Below are positions 1 to 9,107 of a stretch of 64,000 nt of DNA, piece by piece. The position numbers and the translations under genes are program-made. Position 1 is the stretch's first letter, and the number at the start of each line of letters is the position of its first letter. Location of the stretch: positions 365,867 through 429,866 of the forward strand of contig NZ_JAFCNB010000004.1 in NCBI RefSeq assembly GCF_017896165.1, read 5' to 3'. The stretch is from Microbispora oryzae (lineage in GTDB: Bacteria; Actinomycetota; Actinomycetes; Streptosporangiales; Streptosporangiaceae). A model generated the notes under the pieces. It was not told where the DNA came from. It was given only the letters and a program-made list of their open reading frames with translations, and did no database searches.

Positions 1-328
1 CCTGGTCTCCGACCTGGAGAGGGTCTGCGACTACCTGATCGTGCTGGTGGACTCCCGCGTGCAGCTGGCCGGGGAGGTCGATCGGTTGCTCGCCACGCAT
101 CACCGGCTCACCGATCCGCGGCGCGATCCCGATCGGCTCCCCGCCGACCAGCATGTGGTGTCCGCGTCGCACACCGACCGGCAGAGCACGTACGTGGTCC
201 GCACCGAGGCCCCGATTCACGACCCCGCCTGGACGGTCACCCCGCTCGGTCTGGAAGACCTCGTCCTGGCCTACATGGACAGGCGCCCCGCCGAGCGCCG
301 GCGCGTCGCCTTGGAGGTGCAGCGATGA
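1..328 (+). CDS. ABC transporter ATP-binding protein, C-terminal end (5' truncated)
   Basis: The reading frame is open from the first bases of the window and ends at a TGA at 326-328. The first visible residues, LVSDLERVCDYLIVLVDSRV, match the stretch that follows the H-loop in exporter-type ABC ATPases (SSHLxSDLERVCDxL). The nucleotide-binding core therefore lies upstream of the window and only about 108 residues are present. The stop overlaps the start of the next gene (ATGA at 325-328), so ATPase and permease are translationally coupled and should form one ABC-2 exporter. The substrate cannot be told from this fragment. Confidence 0.8.
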   Translation, partial: LVSDLERVCDYLIVLVDSRVQLAGEVDRLLATHHRLTDPRRDPDRLPADQHVVSASHTDRQSTYVVRTEAPIHDPAWTVTPLGLEDLVLAYMDRRPAERRRVALEVQR

Positions 329-1404
329 TGTGGCTGACCTGGCGCCAGTTCCGCGGCTCGGCCGTGATGATGGGCGCCGTACTCCTCATTCTCACCGCCG
401 TACTGGCCCTGACCGGCCCGGATCTGGCCGCCCGCTACGCCGCCGGGATCGCCGAGTGTGTGCCGGGCAACACCTGTGCCGACTTCTTCGACCGGTTCTT
501 CGACGATTACCAGGCGCCCTTCGTGGCCGTGACCCTTGCCGTGCTGGTGCTGCCGGCTCTGATCGGGCTCTTCTGGGGAGCGCCGCTGATCACCCGTGAG
601 CTGGAGGCGGGCACGCACCTGCTGGTGTGGAACCAGAGCATCACCCGGGGTCGATGGCTCACGGTGAAGCTCGGTCTCATCGGCCTGGCGGCCATGGTCG
701 CCGCCGGGTTGTGCGGCCTGGTGGTGACATGGTGGTCCGGGCCTTTGGACAAGTCGGCCGCTCCGGAGCTGGCGCAGATGTCGCCCCTGGTGTTCAGCGC
801 CCGTGGGATCGCGCCGATCGGGTACGCGGCCTTCGCCTTCGCGCTGGGGGTGACCGTGGGCATGCTGGTGCGCCGCACTCTGCCCGCCATGGCCCTCACG
901 GTGGCTGTCTTCGCGGCGATCCAGATCGCCATGCCGCTGGCGGTCCGTCCGCACCTGTTGCCGCCGGTCACCGGGAGCTTCGAGCTCGGCTCGGTGAATG
1001 TGGACGGCCTGCAAATCCTGCCGCAGGGAGGCGGGCCGCTGGAGCTGTTCGTCCGGACGACGGCCGTCCCGGGCCACGCGGGTGCCTGGGTCCTGTCCAG
1101 CGAACTTGTCGATCCATCCGGACGCACGCTCGCCGGCAGCGGTGCCAAGCGGGGGCCGTCGTCGACGATCGCGGGGTCCATCCCGGTGTCCACGACGTCG
1201 GGTCCGTGCGCGCGCACGGGGGGACCGCCGAGCATGGACGCGTGCATGGCCGAGGTCAACCGGCTCGGCTACCGGCAGCGGGCCACCTACCAGCCACTTG
1301 AGCGCTTCTGGCTCTTCCAGTGGATCGAGACCGGGATTTACGCGCTCCTCACTCTGGGCCTGACCGGGTTGTCCTTCTGGTGGATCCGGAGACGCCTGTG
1401 TTGA
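325..1404 (+). CDS. ABC-2 type transporter permease
   Basis: A 359-aa integral membrane protein starting MMWLTWRQFRGSA, the usual opening of actinobacterial ABC-2 permeases (a short cytoplasmic helix before TM1). Hydrophobic segments lie near residues 13-30, 70-95, 115-140, 165-190, 195-215 and 335-355. A large hydrophilic loop of about 120 residues sits before the last TM segment and is probably extracytoplasmic. It overlaps the ATPase stop by 4 bp and should pair with that ATPase as an exporter. Export substrate unknown. The two downstream lipoprotein genes on the same strand may be co-transcribed. Confidence 0.85.
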   Translation: MMWLTWRQFRGSAVMMGAVLLILTAVLALTGPDLAARYAAGIAECVPGNTCADFFDRFFDDYQAPFVAVTLAVLVLPALIGLFWGAPLITRELEAGTHLLVWNQSITRGRWLTVKLGLIGLAAMVAAGLCGLVVTWWSGPLDKSAAPELAQMSPLVFSARGIAPIGYAAFAFALGVTVGMLVRRTLPAMALTVAVFAAIQIAMPLAVRPHLLPPVTGSFELGSVNVDGLQILPQGGGPLELFVRTTAVPGHAGAWVLSSELVDPSGRTLAGSGAKRGPSSTIAGSIPVSTTSGPCARTGGPPSMDACMAEVNRLGYRQRATYQPLERFWLFQWIETGIYALLTLGLTGLSFWWIRRRLC

Positions 1405-1409
1405 CCGTC

Positions 1410-2819
1410 ATGAGGACGGCGGCCGCCGGGCTCGCCGTCCTCCTGGCGGCGGGCTGCGCCGCGCCGGCGCCGCCGCGCAGCCAAGCGAGCGCGGCGGCCG
1501 GTACGGCCTGCGCGCGGGCCCAGGCGCCGCCGGAGGCGGAGACCGCCACCACGATCGACGTCATCGGGCAGGCGTACTTCTGCATCCTCGGCGACTACTA
1601 CAGCGGCGCCACGCTGGACGCCCGCTCGCTGCTGACCGCCGGTTTCGCCGCCCTGACGCGGGAGATCAACCGACATGGACGCGAGGTGCCCGAGGCGATC
1701 ATGCCCGCGCTGACCGGCGACCGGAAGGCCGACTGGGCCGCTTTCGCGAGCGCCTACCGGAAGATCACCGACCGGGTCCCCGATCTGCGTGACCGGCTGG
1801 CCGTCGTCACCCTTGAGGCCATCGTGGCCGCCCTCGGGGACGACCACGCCCGCTGGACGCACGACCTCAAGCGTCCGCTCGACTATTACGACGGTGACGA
1901 CTACGGCCTGGGGCTGGAGACGAACGTCACCGGTTCGCAGATGGACGGCGATTCCGGCGTCGCACTCGCCCCGCTGTTCGTCACCGCCGTGCTGGGCGGT
2001 GCGGCGCGGGCCGCCGGGCTGCGGCCGGGCGACATCGTCGAGGCGGTCAACGGGTCGGCGCCGTTCGTCGACGGCGAGGCCACCCCCGCGATCGGCGCCC
2101 TGTATCCGCGGTATCCGGACGCGCGCCCGGTCGAGGTGCGGCTGCTGCGGGAGAGCACCGGCCGCCGCTGGAGCGTGACGCTGAAGCCCGCGCTCTACCC
2201 GCGGGATCTGGCCGCCCTGCAGGTGGTGCGGTCGAAGCTGCTGGACGACGACGTCGCCTATGTGCGGATGACCGGATTCTCGCCGGACTCGGCGAACCGG
2301 GTCCTGCGGGCGATCTCGCGGCTGCGGAGCGGCCGGACGCTGTCCGGCGTGGTGCTGGACCTGCGGGGCAACGGCGGCGGGAGCCCAACGGAGGCGAACC
2401 GGCTGCTGGGCGCGTTCGTCCACGGCAAGGTCACCGCCTATCAGTGCACGGCGGGCGGAGCGTGTGAGGCCGGGCGGACCGATGACACGGTCGAACTGCT
2501 CGGCCTGCCGCTGGTGGTGCTCACCGACCGCGGCTGTGCCTCGGCCTGCGAGCACTTCAGTTCCGCGGTCAAGGACCTGCACCTCGGCCGGCTGGTCGGC
2601 ACGAGAACCGCCGGGGCGATCTCCGGCCCGGCGCAGGCGTACCTGCTCGGCAACAACACCGTGCTGGTCTTTCCCGCCAGGCATCATCTCGGGCCGAATC
2701 GCGAGGTGATCGACCGGATCGGCGTGCCGCCCGACTATCACGTTGCGCCGACCCCCAAGGACGCGGCGGCCGGGCGCGACCCCGCACTGGCCAGGGCCCT
2801 GACCCTGCTGCGCGAATGA
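1410..2819 (+). CDS. S41 family peptidase, lipoprotein
   Basis: A 469-aa secreted lipoprotein. The start at ATG 1410 is chosen because MRTAAAGLAVLLAAGC gives a lipoprotein signal with lipobox LAAGC; frames extending upstream would bury it. The order is a helical N-terminal region, a PDZ-like segment (GLRPGDIVEAVNG, coordinates about 2010-2060), then the S41 catalytic core with LDLRGNGGGSPTEANRL and the nucleophile region DRGCASACEHFSSAV, where Ser378 (TCG at 2541) is the likely catalytic serine. The Lys of classical C-terminal processing proteases is not obvious (GTRTAGA instead of a GKG motif), so a tricorn/IRBP-like subgroup is more likely. It lies 5 bp after the permease and overlaps the next lipoprotein gene by 4 bp. 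Confidence 0.85.
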   Translation: MRTAAAGLAVLLAAGCAAPAPPRSQASAAAGTACARAQAPPEAETATTIDVIGQAYFCILGDYYSGATLDARSLLTAGFAALTREINRHGREVPEAIMPALTGDRKADWAAFASAYRKITDRVPDLRDRLAVVTLEAIVAALGDDHARWTHDLKRPLDYYDGDDYGLGLETNVTGSQMDGDSGVALAPLFVTAVLGGAARAAGLRPGDIVEAVNGSAPFVDGEATPAIGALYPRYPDARPVEVRLLRESTGRRWSVTLKPALYPRDLAALQVVRSKLLDDDVAYVRMTGFSPDSANRVLRAISRLRSGRTLSGVVLDLRGNGGGSPTEANRLLGAFVHGKVTAYQCTAGGACEAGRTDDTVELLGLPLVVLTDRGCASACEHFSSAVKDLHLGRLVGTRTAGAISGPAQAYLLGNNTVLVFPARHHLGPNREVIDRIGVPPDYHVAPTPKDAAAGRDPALARALTLLRE

Positions 2820-4012
2820 GGATGGACCTTTCCATGAGAGACCCCCTGAAACAGCCCATGAGACCGATCGTGGCCGCCGCGGCGGCACTGGCCGCCCTCG
2901 CCGCGTCCGCCTGCTCGGCCCCTGCTCCGCCCAGAGCCGCCGCCGCGTCTACGGCGCCGGCCGGGCCCGCCACGCTGCCCGCGCCCACCGGCGGCGGGGC
3001 GGTCGGCACCACCGCCCTGTACCTGAAGGACACCTCGCGCCCCGATCCCTGGAACCTCGACGTTCAGGCCAGGGAGCTCAAGGTCACCCTGTGGTATCCG
3101 GCCGAGCGGCGCGACGGGCGGCGGGCGCCGTACATGACGCCCAAGGAGTCGGAGCTCACCCTGAAGGGCCTGGGCGTCACGGGCGCGCCGTACGACATGC
3201 TGAGCAGGACCCGCACGAACGCCGTCAAGGACGCCGAACCGGTGGGGCAGGGGCTTCCTCTGGTGGTGCTGTCTCCGGGTTTCACCGAGCCGGTGAGCAC
3301 GCTCACGTCGCTGGCGGAGGATCTGGCCAGCCGGGGATACGTGGTGGCCGGGATCGATCACACCTATGAGAACTACGCCACGACCCTGTCCGACGGGCGG
3401 GTCGCCGAATGCCTCGCGTGTGACAGCGACACCGATCCGGGGTTCGGTGCGGGAGTGGTCAAGAGCCGGGCGGCCGACGTGTCCTTCGTGCTCGACCGGC
3501 TGACGTCGGAGTGGGACGGCGCCGATCTCATCGACCGAGGCAGGATCGCGATGGTGGGCCAGTCGATCGGCGGGGCCGCCGCCCTGGCGACCATGGTCGA
3601 GGACTCGCGGGTACGCGCCGGGATCGACCTGGACGGCACCACGTACGCCCGGATCCCGAAGAAGGGGCTGTCCCGGCCGTTCATGTTCGTCGGTTCGCCG
3701 CAGCACGCGTCCGGCGGTCTCGACAATTCGTGGGACCGGGACTGGCGGCTGCTGACGGGGTGGAAACGGTGGCTGGTGGTGTCGGGCGCGGAGCACCGGT
3801 CCTTCACCGACGCCCCGCTGCTGTCGGACGCGCTCGGCGTCACGTCCCCGGCCGGCGTCCTGCCGGGGGCCCGCGCCGCCGAGCTCGACCGGACCTATGT
3901 GGCGGCCTTTCTCGACCTGCAGCTGAAGGGGCGGCGGCAGCCCGTCCTGGACGGGCCGTCCGCACGCTACCCGGAGGTCAGGTTCTGCCCGGCGACCTGC
4001 GCTCAGTCCTGA
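2816..4012 (+). CDS. Alpha/beta hydrolase lipoprotein (PAF-acetylhydrolase-like)
   Basis: The ORF overlaps the S41 peptidase stop by 4 bp (ATGA at 2816). Later in-frame ATGs at 2834 and 2858 are also possible, and the signal AAAALAALAASAC with its lipobox Cys is kept with any of them. The mature protein has an alpha/beta-hydrolase fold of the platelet-activating-factor acetylhydrolase type. VVLSPGFTEP carries the oxyanion strand, MVGQSIGGAAALA is the nucleophile elbow with catalytic Ser, and SGAEHRSF supplies the His near the C-terminus. It is probably an extracellular, membrane-anchored esterase or lipase acting with the neighbouring protease at the cell surface; the substrate is unknown. 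Confidence 0.8.
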   Translation: MRMDLSMRDPLKQPMRPIVAAAAALAALAASACSAPAPPRAAAASTAPAGPATLPAPTGGGAVGTTALYLKDTSRPDPWNLDVQARELKVTLWYPAERRDGRRAPYMTPKESELTLKGLGVTGAPYDMLSRTRTNAVKDAEPVGQGLPLVVLSPGFTEPVSTLTSLAEDLASRGYVVAGIDHTYENYATTLSDGRVAECLACDSDTDPGFGAGVVKSRAADVSFVLDRLTSEWDGADLIDRGRIAMVGQSIGGAAALATMVEDSRVRAGIDLDGTTYARIPKKGLSRPFMFVGSPQHASGGLDNSWDRDWRLLTGWKRWLVVSGAEHRSFTDAPLLSDALGVTSPAGVLPGARAAELDRTYVAAFLDLQLKGRRQPVLDGPSARYPEVRFCPATCAQS

Positions 4013-4039
4013 GACCCGGCGGCCCCTGCGCGCCGGGTC
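4013..4039. terminator. Hairpin terminator after the lipoprotein operon
   Basis: Directly after the TGA at 4010-4012 there is a perfect 9-bp inverted repeat, GACCCGGCG / CGCCGGGTC, with a 9-nt loop. There is no U-tract, as is common in high-GC actinomycetes. It separates two convergent transcription units and could act in both directions. Confidence 0.6.
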
Positions 4040-4048
4040 GGCCGCGCG

Positions 4049-4501
4049 TCAGCTCACCGCACGCTTCACCAGGGCGCTGATCCGCGCCTCCACCTCGGGC
4101 GTCACCTCGGTCAGGGCGAACGCGGCCGGCCACATCGTGTCCTCGTCCAGGTTCGCCTGGTCGCTGAACCCGAGTGTCGCGTAGCGCGTCTTGAACTTCT
4201 CCGCGGGCTGGAAGTGGCAGACGATCTTGCCGTTCAGCGCGTAGGCGGGCATTCCGTACCAGAGCTTCGGCGCCAGGTCCGGGGTGACGCCGGTGATGAC
4301 GGCGTGAACGCGCTCGGCCATGATCCGATCCGAGTCCCGCATCTCGGCGATCTTCGCGAGCACGTCCCGGGCCGCCTCCGCCGCCTTGTCGGCGCGCGAG
4401 CCGGGCCGCGCGGCCTTCTTGCGGTCCTTGGCGTGCTCCTTCATCGCGGCGCGCTCTTCGGCCGTGAAACCCTCGTACGTGCTGCTTTCTGTGCTGCTCA
4501 T
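4049..4501 (-). CDS. DUF1801 / YdhG-like small protein
   Basis: A 150-aa cytoplasmic protein. The start at ATG 4501 has AAGGGAAG upstream; the frame is open further up but without a ribosome site. A charged N-terminal helix (EERAAMKEHAKDRKKAARPG) precedes a DUF1801-type domain with LAPKLWYGMPAYALNGKIVCHFQPAEKFKTR..LGF, the motif typical of this iron-chaperone/YdhG superfamily of unknown activity. It follows the VOC gene on the same strand by 59 bp and both are probably one transcript. Such pairs are common in actinomycetes, but the function is not established. Confidence 0.8.
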   Translation of the reverse strand: MSSTESSTYEGFTAEERAAMKEHAKDRKKAARPGSRADKAAEAARDVLAKIAEMRDSDRIMAERVHAVITGVTPDLAPKLWYGMPAYALNGKIVCHFQPAEKFKTRYATLGFSDQANLDEDTMWPAAFALTEVTPEVEARISALVKRAVS

Positions 4502-4560
4502 GGCGGAACTTCCCTTGTGTAGATCGTGATATTCGGAGTTCGCGGTTCTCGGGCCGTCGC

Positions 4561-4911
4561 TCACCGGTCCTGGATCAGCCCGAGGACGTTGCCGTCGGGG
4601 TCGGTGACGGTGGCCACCAGGCGGCCGCCACCGACCTCGTGCGCGGCCTCCTTCACGGTGGCCCCCGCGGCGGTCACCTCGGCCAGCTTCGCCTCGATGT
4701 CATCCACGTGCCAGTAGGCCACCGGCGACGTCATGCCCTGCGGGCCGCCGTCCGGCACCAGTCCGATGTGCTGGCCCTCGGCGTCGAAGCCGACGTAGTA
4801 AGGCGAGTCCGCCTGCGGCGGGATGCCGAGCAGGGCCGCGTACACCGCCTTGGCCTTGGCCAGGTCGGACACGGGGTGAAGCACGGTCTTGATGCCGGAA
4901 GAGCCGGTCAT
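4561..4911 (-). CDS. VOC family (glyoxalase/bleomycin resistance-like) protein
   Basis: A 116-aa protein with two beta-alpha-beta-beta-beta half-modules of the vicinal oxygen chelate fold (VLHPVSDLAKAKAVYAALLG near the N-terminus; ATVTDPDGNVLGLIQDR at the C-terminus). Start ATG 4911 is preceded by AGGAG with 5-nt spacing, which beats the GTG at 4917. The reaction is unknown; members include lyases, dioxygenases and antibiotic-binding proteins. It is divergent from the large LuxR/STAND regulator and is the first gene of a two-gene unit with the DUF1801 gene, so the regulator may control it. Confidence 0.85.
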   Translation of the reverse strand: MTGSSGIKTVLHPVSDLAKAKAVYAALLGIPPQADSPYYVGFDAEGQHIGLVPDGGPQGMTSPVAYWHVDDIEAKLAEVTAAGATVKEAAHEVGGGRLVATVTDPDGNVLGLIQDR

Positions 4912-5059
4912 GGTCACTCCTGTAGTGGTGGGTCACGTCGACCCGCTGTGTAGGTATGCACAGCTTTCCTCCCGGCCCGGCCGGTCCGCATCCGTGGTGA
5001 CCACGGAACCGGCCACGGATCTGCGTACGGTGGCCGGTGCGGATGGGGGAACGGAGTGG

Positions 5060-7912
5060 ATGCGACAAACTTGGACAGTGGTGATGGGAGTGGAGATCTC
5101 ACCTCGGGAAGCCGAGGTGCTGGAGCTGGTCGGGAGCCATCTGAGCAACGCCGAGATCGCGGCACAGCTGTGCATCTCGGTGCGTACCGTGGAGAGTCAC
5201 GTCTCCTCGCTGCTGCGCAAGCTGGAGGTGCCGGACCGGAGGGCGCTCGCCCGGCGCTCGCCCGAGCCGGCCGGCGCCGCGGCGCCGCGTCCGGCACCGG
5301 CGCTGCCGGCCCCGCTGACGTCGTTCGTCGGCCGGGTGAACGAGCGCGCCGAGCTGGGCGAGATGATCAGGGCGCACCGTCAGGTGACCGCGGTCGGGCC
5401 CGGCGGAGTGGGCAAGACCCGGCTGGTGCTGGCGGTGGCCGCGGAAGCGGCCGGCGACTACTCCGACGGGGTGTGGTTCGTCGACCTGGTGCCGGTCGCC
5501 GATCCGGATCTGATCGCCACCGCGGTCGCCGGGGCGGTCGGCCTCGGCGAGCAGCCCGGCCGCGACATGACCGAGTCCGTGGTCGCCGCGCTGGCCGACC
5601 GGCATGCGCTGCTGGTGCTGGACAACTGCGAGCACGTGGTCGACGGGGTGGCGCCGCTTCTCGAGCGGCTGCTGGCGGGGTGCCCTCGGGTGACCGTGCT
5701 GGCGACCAGCCGGGCACGGCTGATGGTGCCGTTCGAACGGGTGTATCCGGTCCCGCCGCTGTCGATGCCCGCCGACGGTGAGTCGGACGCGGTCGCGTTG
5801 TTCATGGACCGGGCGGCGGCGGTGGGCCGGTCGCCGGATCCCGCGCTGCGCGAGCGGATCGCCTCTATCTGTGAGCGGCTGGACGGGATGGCGCTGGCGA
5901 TCGAGCTGGCCGCCGCCCGATATCCCACGCTCGGGCTGGACGGCATCACCGCCGCCCTGTCCCACCCGCTGCGGATGCTGACCGGCGGCTCTCGCGCCGA
6001 TGAGCGGCACCGTTCGGTGCGGGGGGTGCTGGACTGGAGTCATGCTTTGCTGGAGCCGGCCGACCGGGCGCTGCTTCGCCAGGTGTCGGTGTTCGTGGCG
6101 CCGTTCACCGCCGTGGCGGCGGCGGAGGTTGCCGGGGGCGAGGAAGGCATCGTCGCCGAGGGGCTGGCCCGGCTGGCGGAGCAGAGCCTGCTCGTGGTGA
6201 CCGCGTCCCGTGGCAGGACGGAGTACCGGGCGTTGGAGACCATCCGCCAGTATGGAATGGAGCGGCTGTCCGAGGCCGGCGAGCTGGCCGGCACCCGATC
6301 CCGCCACATCGGCTGGTGCCTGGCCAGGGCGGCCGAGCTGGCGGTGGCGCGGGAGGACTGGCGGGCCGGGTTCGACGCGGTGGCCGACGATCTGCGCGCG
6401 GCCCTGGCGTGGGCGGCCGACCGGCCGGAGCAGCGCACGGTCGCGTACCGCCTCGCCAGGTGCCTGGCGGAGCTGACCTTCACCCGTCACCTGATCGGCG
6501 AGTCCCAGCGGCGCTACGAGCAGGCGGCCGCGCTCGCCGGCGACGCCACCGCCGGCGCGTCGATGCTCCGGCACGCCGCGGCCGTGGCCGGCTGCCGGAT
6601 GAACGGCGAGGACATGTACCGCCTGCACCGCGCGGCCGCGGACGCCGCCCACCGGACCGGCGACACTATCGGCGCGGCCCGTGACCTGGCGACCGCCGCC
6701 GCCTGCGCCTACCGGTTCTCCGGGAAGTTCGTCCGGAACCCGCAGCGGGACGAGGTGATCGCGCTCATCGGCCAGGCGCGGGACTTGGCCGGCGACGACC
6801 CGGCGGCTCAGGCCGCGGTGGCGCTGGCCGAGGCCGGTCGGGCGCTCACCGAGATCGGCGCCGCGCAGGATCTGGACGACGACGCGGTCCCGGTGGCGAT
6901 CGCACGCGCCGGACGAGCGGTCGAACTGGCACACCGCACGGGTGACCCGCTCACCGAGTCCGCCGCTCTCGACACGCTCACCTGCGCGCAGAGCTGGGCC
7001 GGTGACACGTTCGCCGCCGCCGGCACGGCCCGGCGCCGGATCACGCTGCTCTCGTCCGCACCGGACACCCCGGCCGGCACCCACGAGCTGATCGAGGCGC
7101 TGAGCGAGGCCGCCGAGGCCGGCCTCGGCACCGGCGACCTGCGGGGTGCCCGCAGATGGGCACGGCGACTGGCCGATCATCCCCTGCTGGCGGAAGTCGG
7201 TCATCGTGCCACGGGCTGGCTGCTGGTGGCCGGCGCGCTGGCGGGCGAGGTCGAGGAGACGCTCACCGGCGGCGTGCGGTTCCTCGACGGGTGGCAGCGG
7301 GCGGGTGGCCCGGCCAGGTCGGTCCTCGGTCCGCCGGCGGCCGCGGTGGCGACGATCCACGGCCTGCGCGACGACCACGACGCCTGGCGTGACTGGAGCG
7401 AGGTGCTGATGCGGCTCGACCCCTCACCGAGGAACACCCGCGGCTACGGCGCCGTCTTCGACGCGATGCTGCTGCTTCACCGTGGCCAGGCGCCGGATGC
7501 GCTGGAGCGCCTGGCGCCCGAGACCGGACAGGTGTGGCAGTGGGTCACCTGGATCTGGCATCACTGGTACGTCGCGCTGCGCGCAGAGGCCGCCGTGCTC
7601 GCCGGTAGCCCCGACGCTCGAGATCGTGTGGCCGAGGCCCGGACCGTCGTGGCCGGCAACCCGGTGGCCGGTGCCATCGTGAAGCGGGCCGAAGCCCTGC
7701 TCGACGGCGACCGGGAGGCGTTGCTCGCCGCAGCAGACGCGTTCGACGCCGCCGGCTGCCGCTACCAGTCCGCACGGACCCTGGTGCTGGCCGGCGGCGA
7801 CCATGCCGTGCGTGGCGCGGCCGCGTTCGACGCCCTCGGTCTCGCCCCGATGGCCCCCGATCCGGCGGACAGGTGGGAGATCGAGGGTGGTCCGGTTACT
7901 GGTTGTCCTTGA
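5060..7912 (+). CDS. LuxR-type HTH / STAND ATPase transcriptional regulator (950 aa)
   Basis: A large one-component regulator with unusual domain order. The LuxR/GerE helix-turn-helix is N-terminal (about residues 14-65; SPREAEVLELVGSHLSNAEIAAQL..RTVESHVSSLLRKL). It is followed by a Pro/Ala linker and an NB-ARC-like STAND ATPase: SFVGR at about 88, P-loop GPGGVGKT at 113-120, Walker B-like LLVLDNCEHV, and the RARL..GERV-type sensor. A helical-repeat (TPR-like) C-terminal half follows. The start is uncertain: ATG 5060 has GGGGA nine bases upstream, and ATG 5084 would also keep the HTH. Such ATPases act as ligand- and ATP-gated switches. The target may be the divergent VOC/DUF1801 unit; the ligand is unknown. 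Confidence 0.85.
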   Translation: MRQTWTVVMGVEISPREAEVLELVGSHLSNAEIAAQLCISVRTVESHVSSLLRKLEVPDRRALARRSPEPAGAAAPRPAPALPAPLTSFVGRVNERAELGEMIRAHRQVTAVGPGGVGKTRLVLAVAAEAAGDYSDGVWFVDLVPVADPDLIATAVAGAVGLGEQPGRDMTESVVAALADRHALLVLDNCEHVVDGVAPLLERLLAGCPRVTVLATSRARLMVPFERVYPVPPLSMPADGESDAVALFMDRAAAVGRSPDPALRERIASICERLDGMALAIELAAARYPTLGLDGITAALSHPLRMLTGGSRADERHRSVRGVLDWSHALLEPADRALLRQVSVFVAPFTAVAAAEVAGGEEGIVAEGLARLAEQSLLVVTASRGRTEYRALETIRQYGMERLSEAGELAGTRSRHIGWCLARAAELAVAREDWRAGFDAVADDLRAALAWAADRPEQRTVAYRLARCLAELTFTRHLIGESQRRYEQAAALAGDATAGASMLRHAAAVAGCRMNGEDMYRLHRAAADAAHRTGDTIGAARDLATAAACAYRFSGKFVRNPQRDEVIALIGQARDLAGDDPAAQAAVALAEAGRALTEIGAAQDLDDDAVPVAIARAGRAVELAHRTGDPLTESAALDTLTCAQSWAGDTFAAAGTARRRITLLSSAPDTPAGTHELIEALSEAAEAGLGTGDLRGARRWARRLADHPLLAEVGHRATGWLLVAGALAGEVEETLTGGVRFLDGWQRAGGPARSVLGPPAAAVATIHGLRDDHDAWRDWSEVLMRLDPSPRNTRGYGAVFDAMLLLHRGQAPDALERLAPETGQVWQWVTWIWHHWYVALRAEAAVLAGSPDARDRVAEARTVVAGNPVAGAIVKRAEALLDGDREALLAAADAFDAAGCRYQSARTLVLAGGDHAVRGAAAFDALGLAPMAPDPADRWEIEGGPVTGCP

Positions 7913-8696
7913 GGAGCTGTCGTGTCCGGGTGAGGAATGCCTGGCGGACCTCTTCTGGGTGCAGTATCTGGAGTGGCCGGCCGAGGCTGAGCAGGTAGCG
8001 GGCCAGGCCGTCGGCGTCTGGCCCGCCGATGTCGATGATCGTGGCGTCGTCGCCGTCCGGGCGGTGGACGCCGACCGTTGGTGGCACCAGCCTGCGGGCC
8101 TCATCGGCCGGTACGGCCAGGCGGATGGTCACCCGCACCGGGTAGGGCCTCAGCGCGACGCCCGCGCTGACCGTGTGTGCCGGATCCGGCGGGTCGGGCA
8201 TGGCAGTGGCCTGCCCGGTGGCTGTGGCATCGATGATGCGATCGGTACGGAAGGTCCGCCAGTCCTGCCGCGTCAGGTCGTAGGCGAGAAGCCGGTAGGG
8301 GTCCACCCTGCGGGTGGACGTCGTTCCGGCCCCGTCGCGGTAGGTCAACTGGGTGCGTTCGCCTCGCCGGCACGCGGTGGCCAGGTCGAGCAGCAGCGCG
8401 GGGGAGATCTGGCTGTCGTCGGGTCGTGCGGTGCAGCCCGACAGCGACCGCGAGGGCCTCCTCCTCGTCAAGGATCAGTGGCGGGATGCTGGTTCCCGGC
8501 CCGAGGTGGTAGCCGCCCCATGGGCCCATCTCCGATTCGATGCCGTAGCCGAGTTCACGTAGCCGGGCGATGTCCCGGCGAACCGTCCGTTCGGTGATCT
8601 CCAGCTGGGCTGAAGATCAGCGCACGTCCAGGACCGCCGCGTTGACAGCAAAGACAGCAGCCGCAGCAGCCGCGCCGAGGTGTTGACCACGGCCAA
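7896..8696 (-). pseudogene. Decayed YafY-type HTH-WYL transcriptional regulator
   Basis: Three frames together encode pieces of one DeoR/YafY regulator. From 8696 downward one frame gives TSARLLRLLSLLSTRRSWTC, the start of the winged HTH. After a frameshift near 8600-8610 a second frame reads LEITERTVRRDIARLRELGY, then GPWGGYHLGPG and LDEEEALAVAVGL. Near 8400-8460 it shifts again into the frame carrying the WYL-type domain (VDPYRLLAYDL..DWRTFRTDRI), which ends at 7896. The roughly 60 residues normally linking HTH and WYL domains are missing. The stop overlaps the end of the STAND regulator gene by 17 bp. Two frameshifts plus a deletion make a functional product unlikely unless they are sequencing errors. 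Confidence 0.75.
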
Positions 8697-8753
8697 CAGT
8701 TTGCTCGATAACCAGGACCGTTTCTGACCGGGTCACACCGTAATGTCGCCGGC

Positions 8754-8949
8754 ATGACCGAGAACGCCTCGGCCGAAAAGTCCATTAGGGCCACGATGAT
8801 CTCCGCCAAGGTGCACCAGAGGACGGGCCCGGATGGGCGCACGTAACCGACGAGGAGCAGGACCCGTGGAAGCACGCATGATCGCACTCACCAACTTCTT
8901 CAACCGGATCAACCATACGATCCGGGAGCCGGCCGGCAAGACCTGGTGA
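8754..8949 (+). pseudogene. Fragments of a gene divergent from the WYL regulator (carboxymuconolactone decarboxylase-like tail)
   Basis: Between the broken WYL regulator and the YdeI gene (8697-9107) there is no intact gene. An ATG at 8754 opens a 30-codon frame (MTENASAEKSIRATMISAKV) that soon stops. At 8865-8949 another frame encodes MIALTNFFNRINHTIREPAG, which resembles the C-terminal helix of AhpD/carboxymuconolactone decarboxylase proteins (ALxxxNxxNRINVxxRxPxG). The short stretch TDEEQDP just before it is in a different frame. I read these as remains of the WYL regulator's divergent target; the family call is weak. 8950-9107 shows nothing recognisable. Confidence 0.4.
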
Positions 8950-9107
8950 AGACGGGCGGGCGTCATCCGTCCAGGGGGCCCGGTGGCGACGCGGCGAAGG
9001 ACGTGATCGGCCGGCTCCACCGCTGATCGATCCAGCGCCACTCCGGGCGGGCCCCGTCCCGGGCTCCCACCTTCGGGTGACCGCCGACAACCTTAGGGAC
9101 ACAGACG

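Noticed and set aside
1338..2888. A 516-codon open frame on the minus strand opposite the S41 peptidase gene
   Set aside because: It is a by-product of high GC content; the translation is Arg/Gly/Gln-rich with no fold, while the plus-strand frame has a lipobox and S41 motifs.
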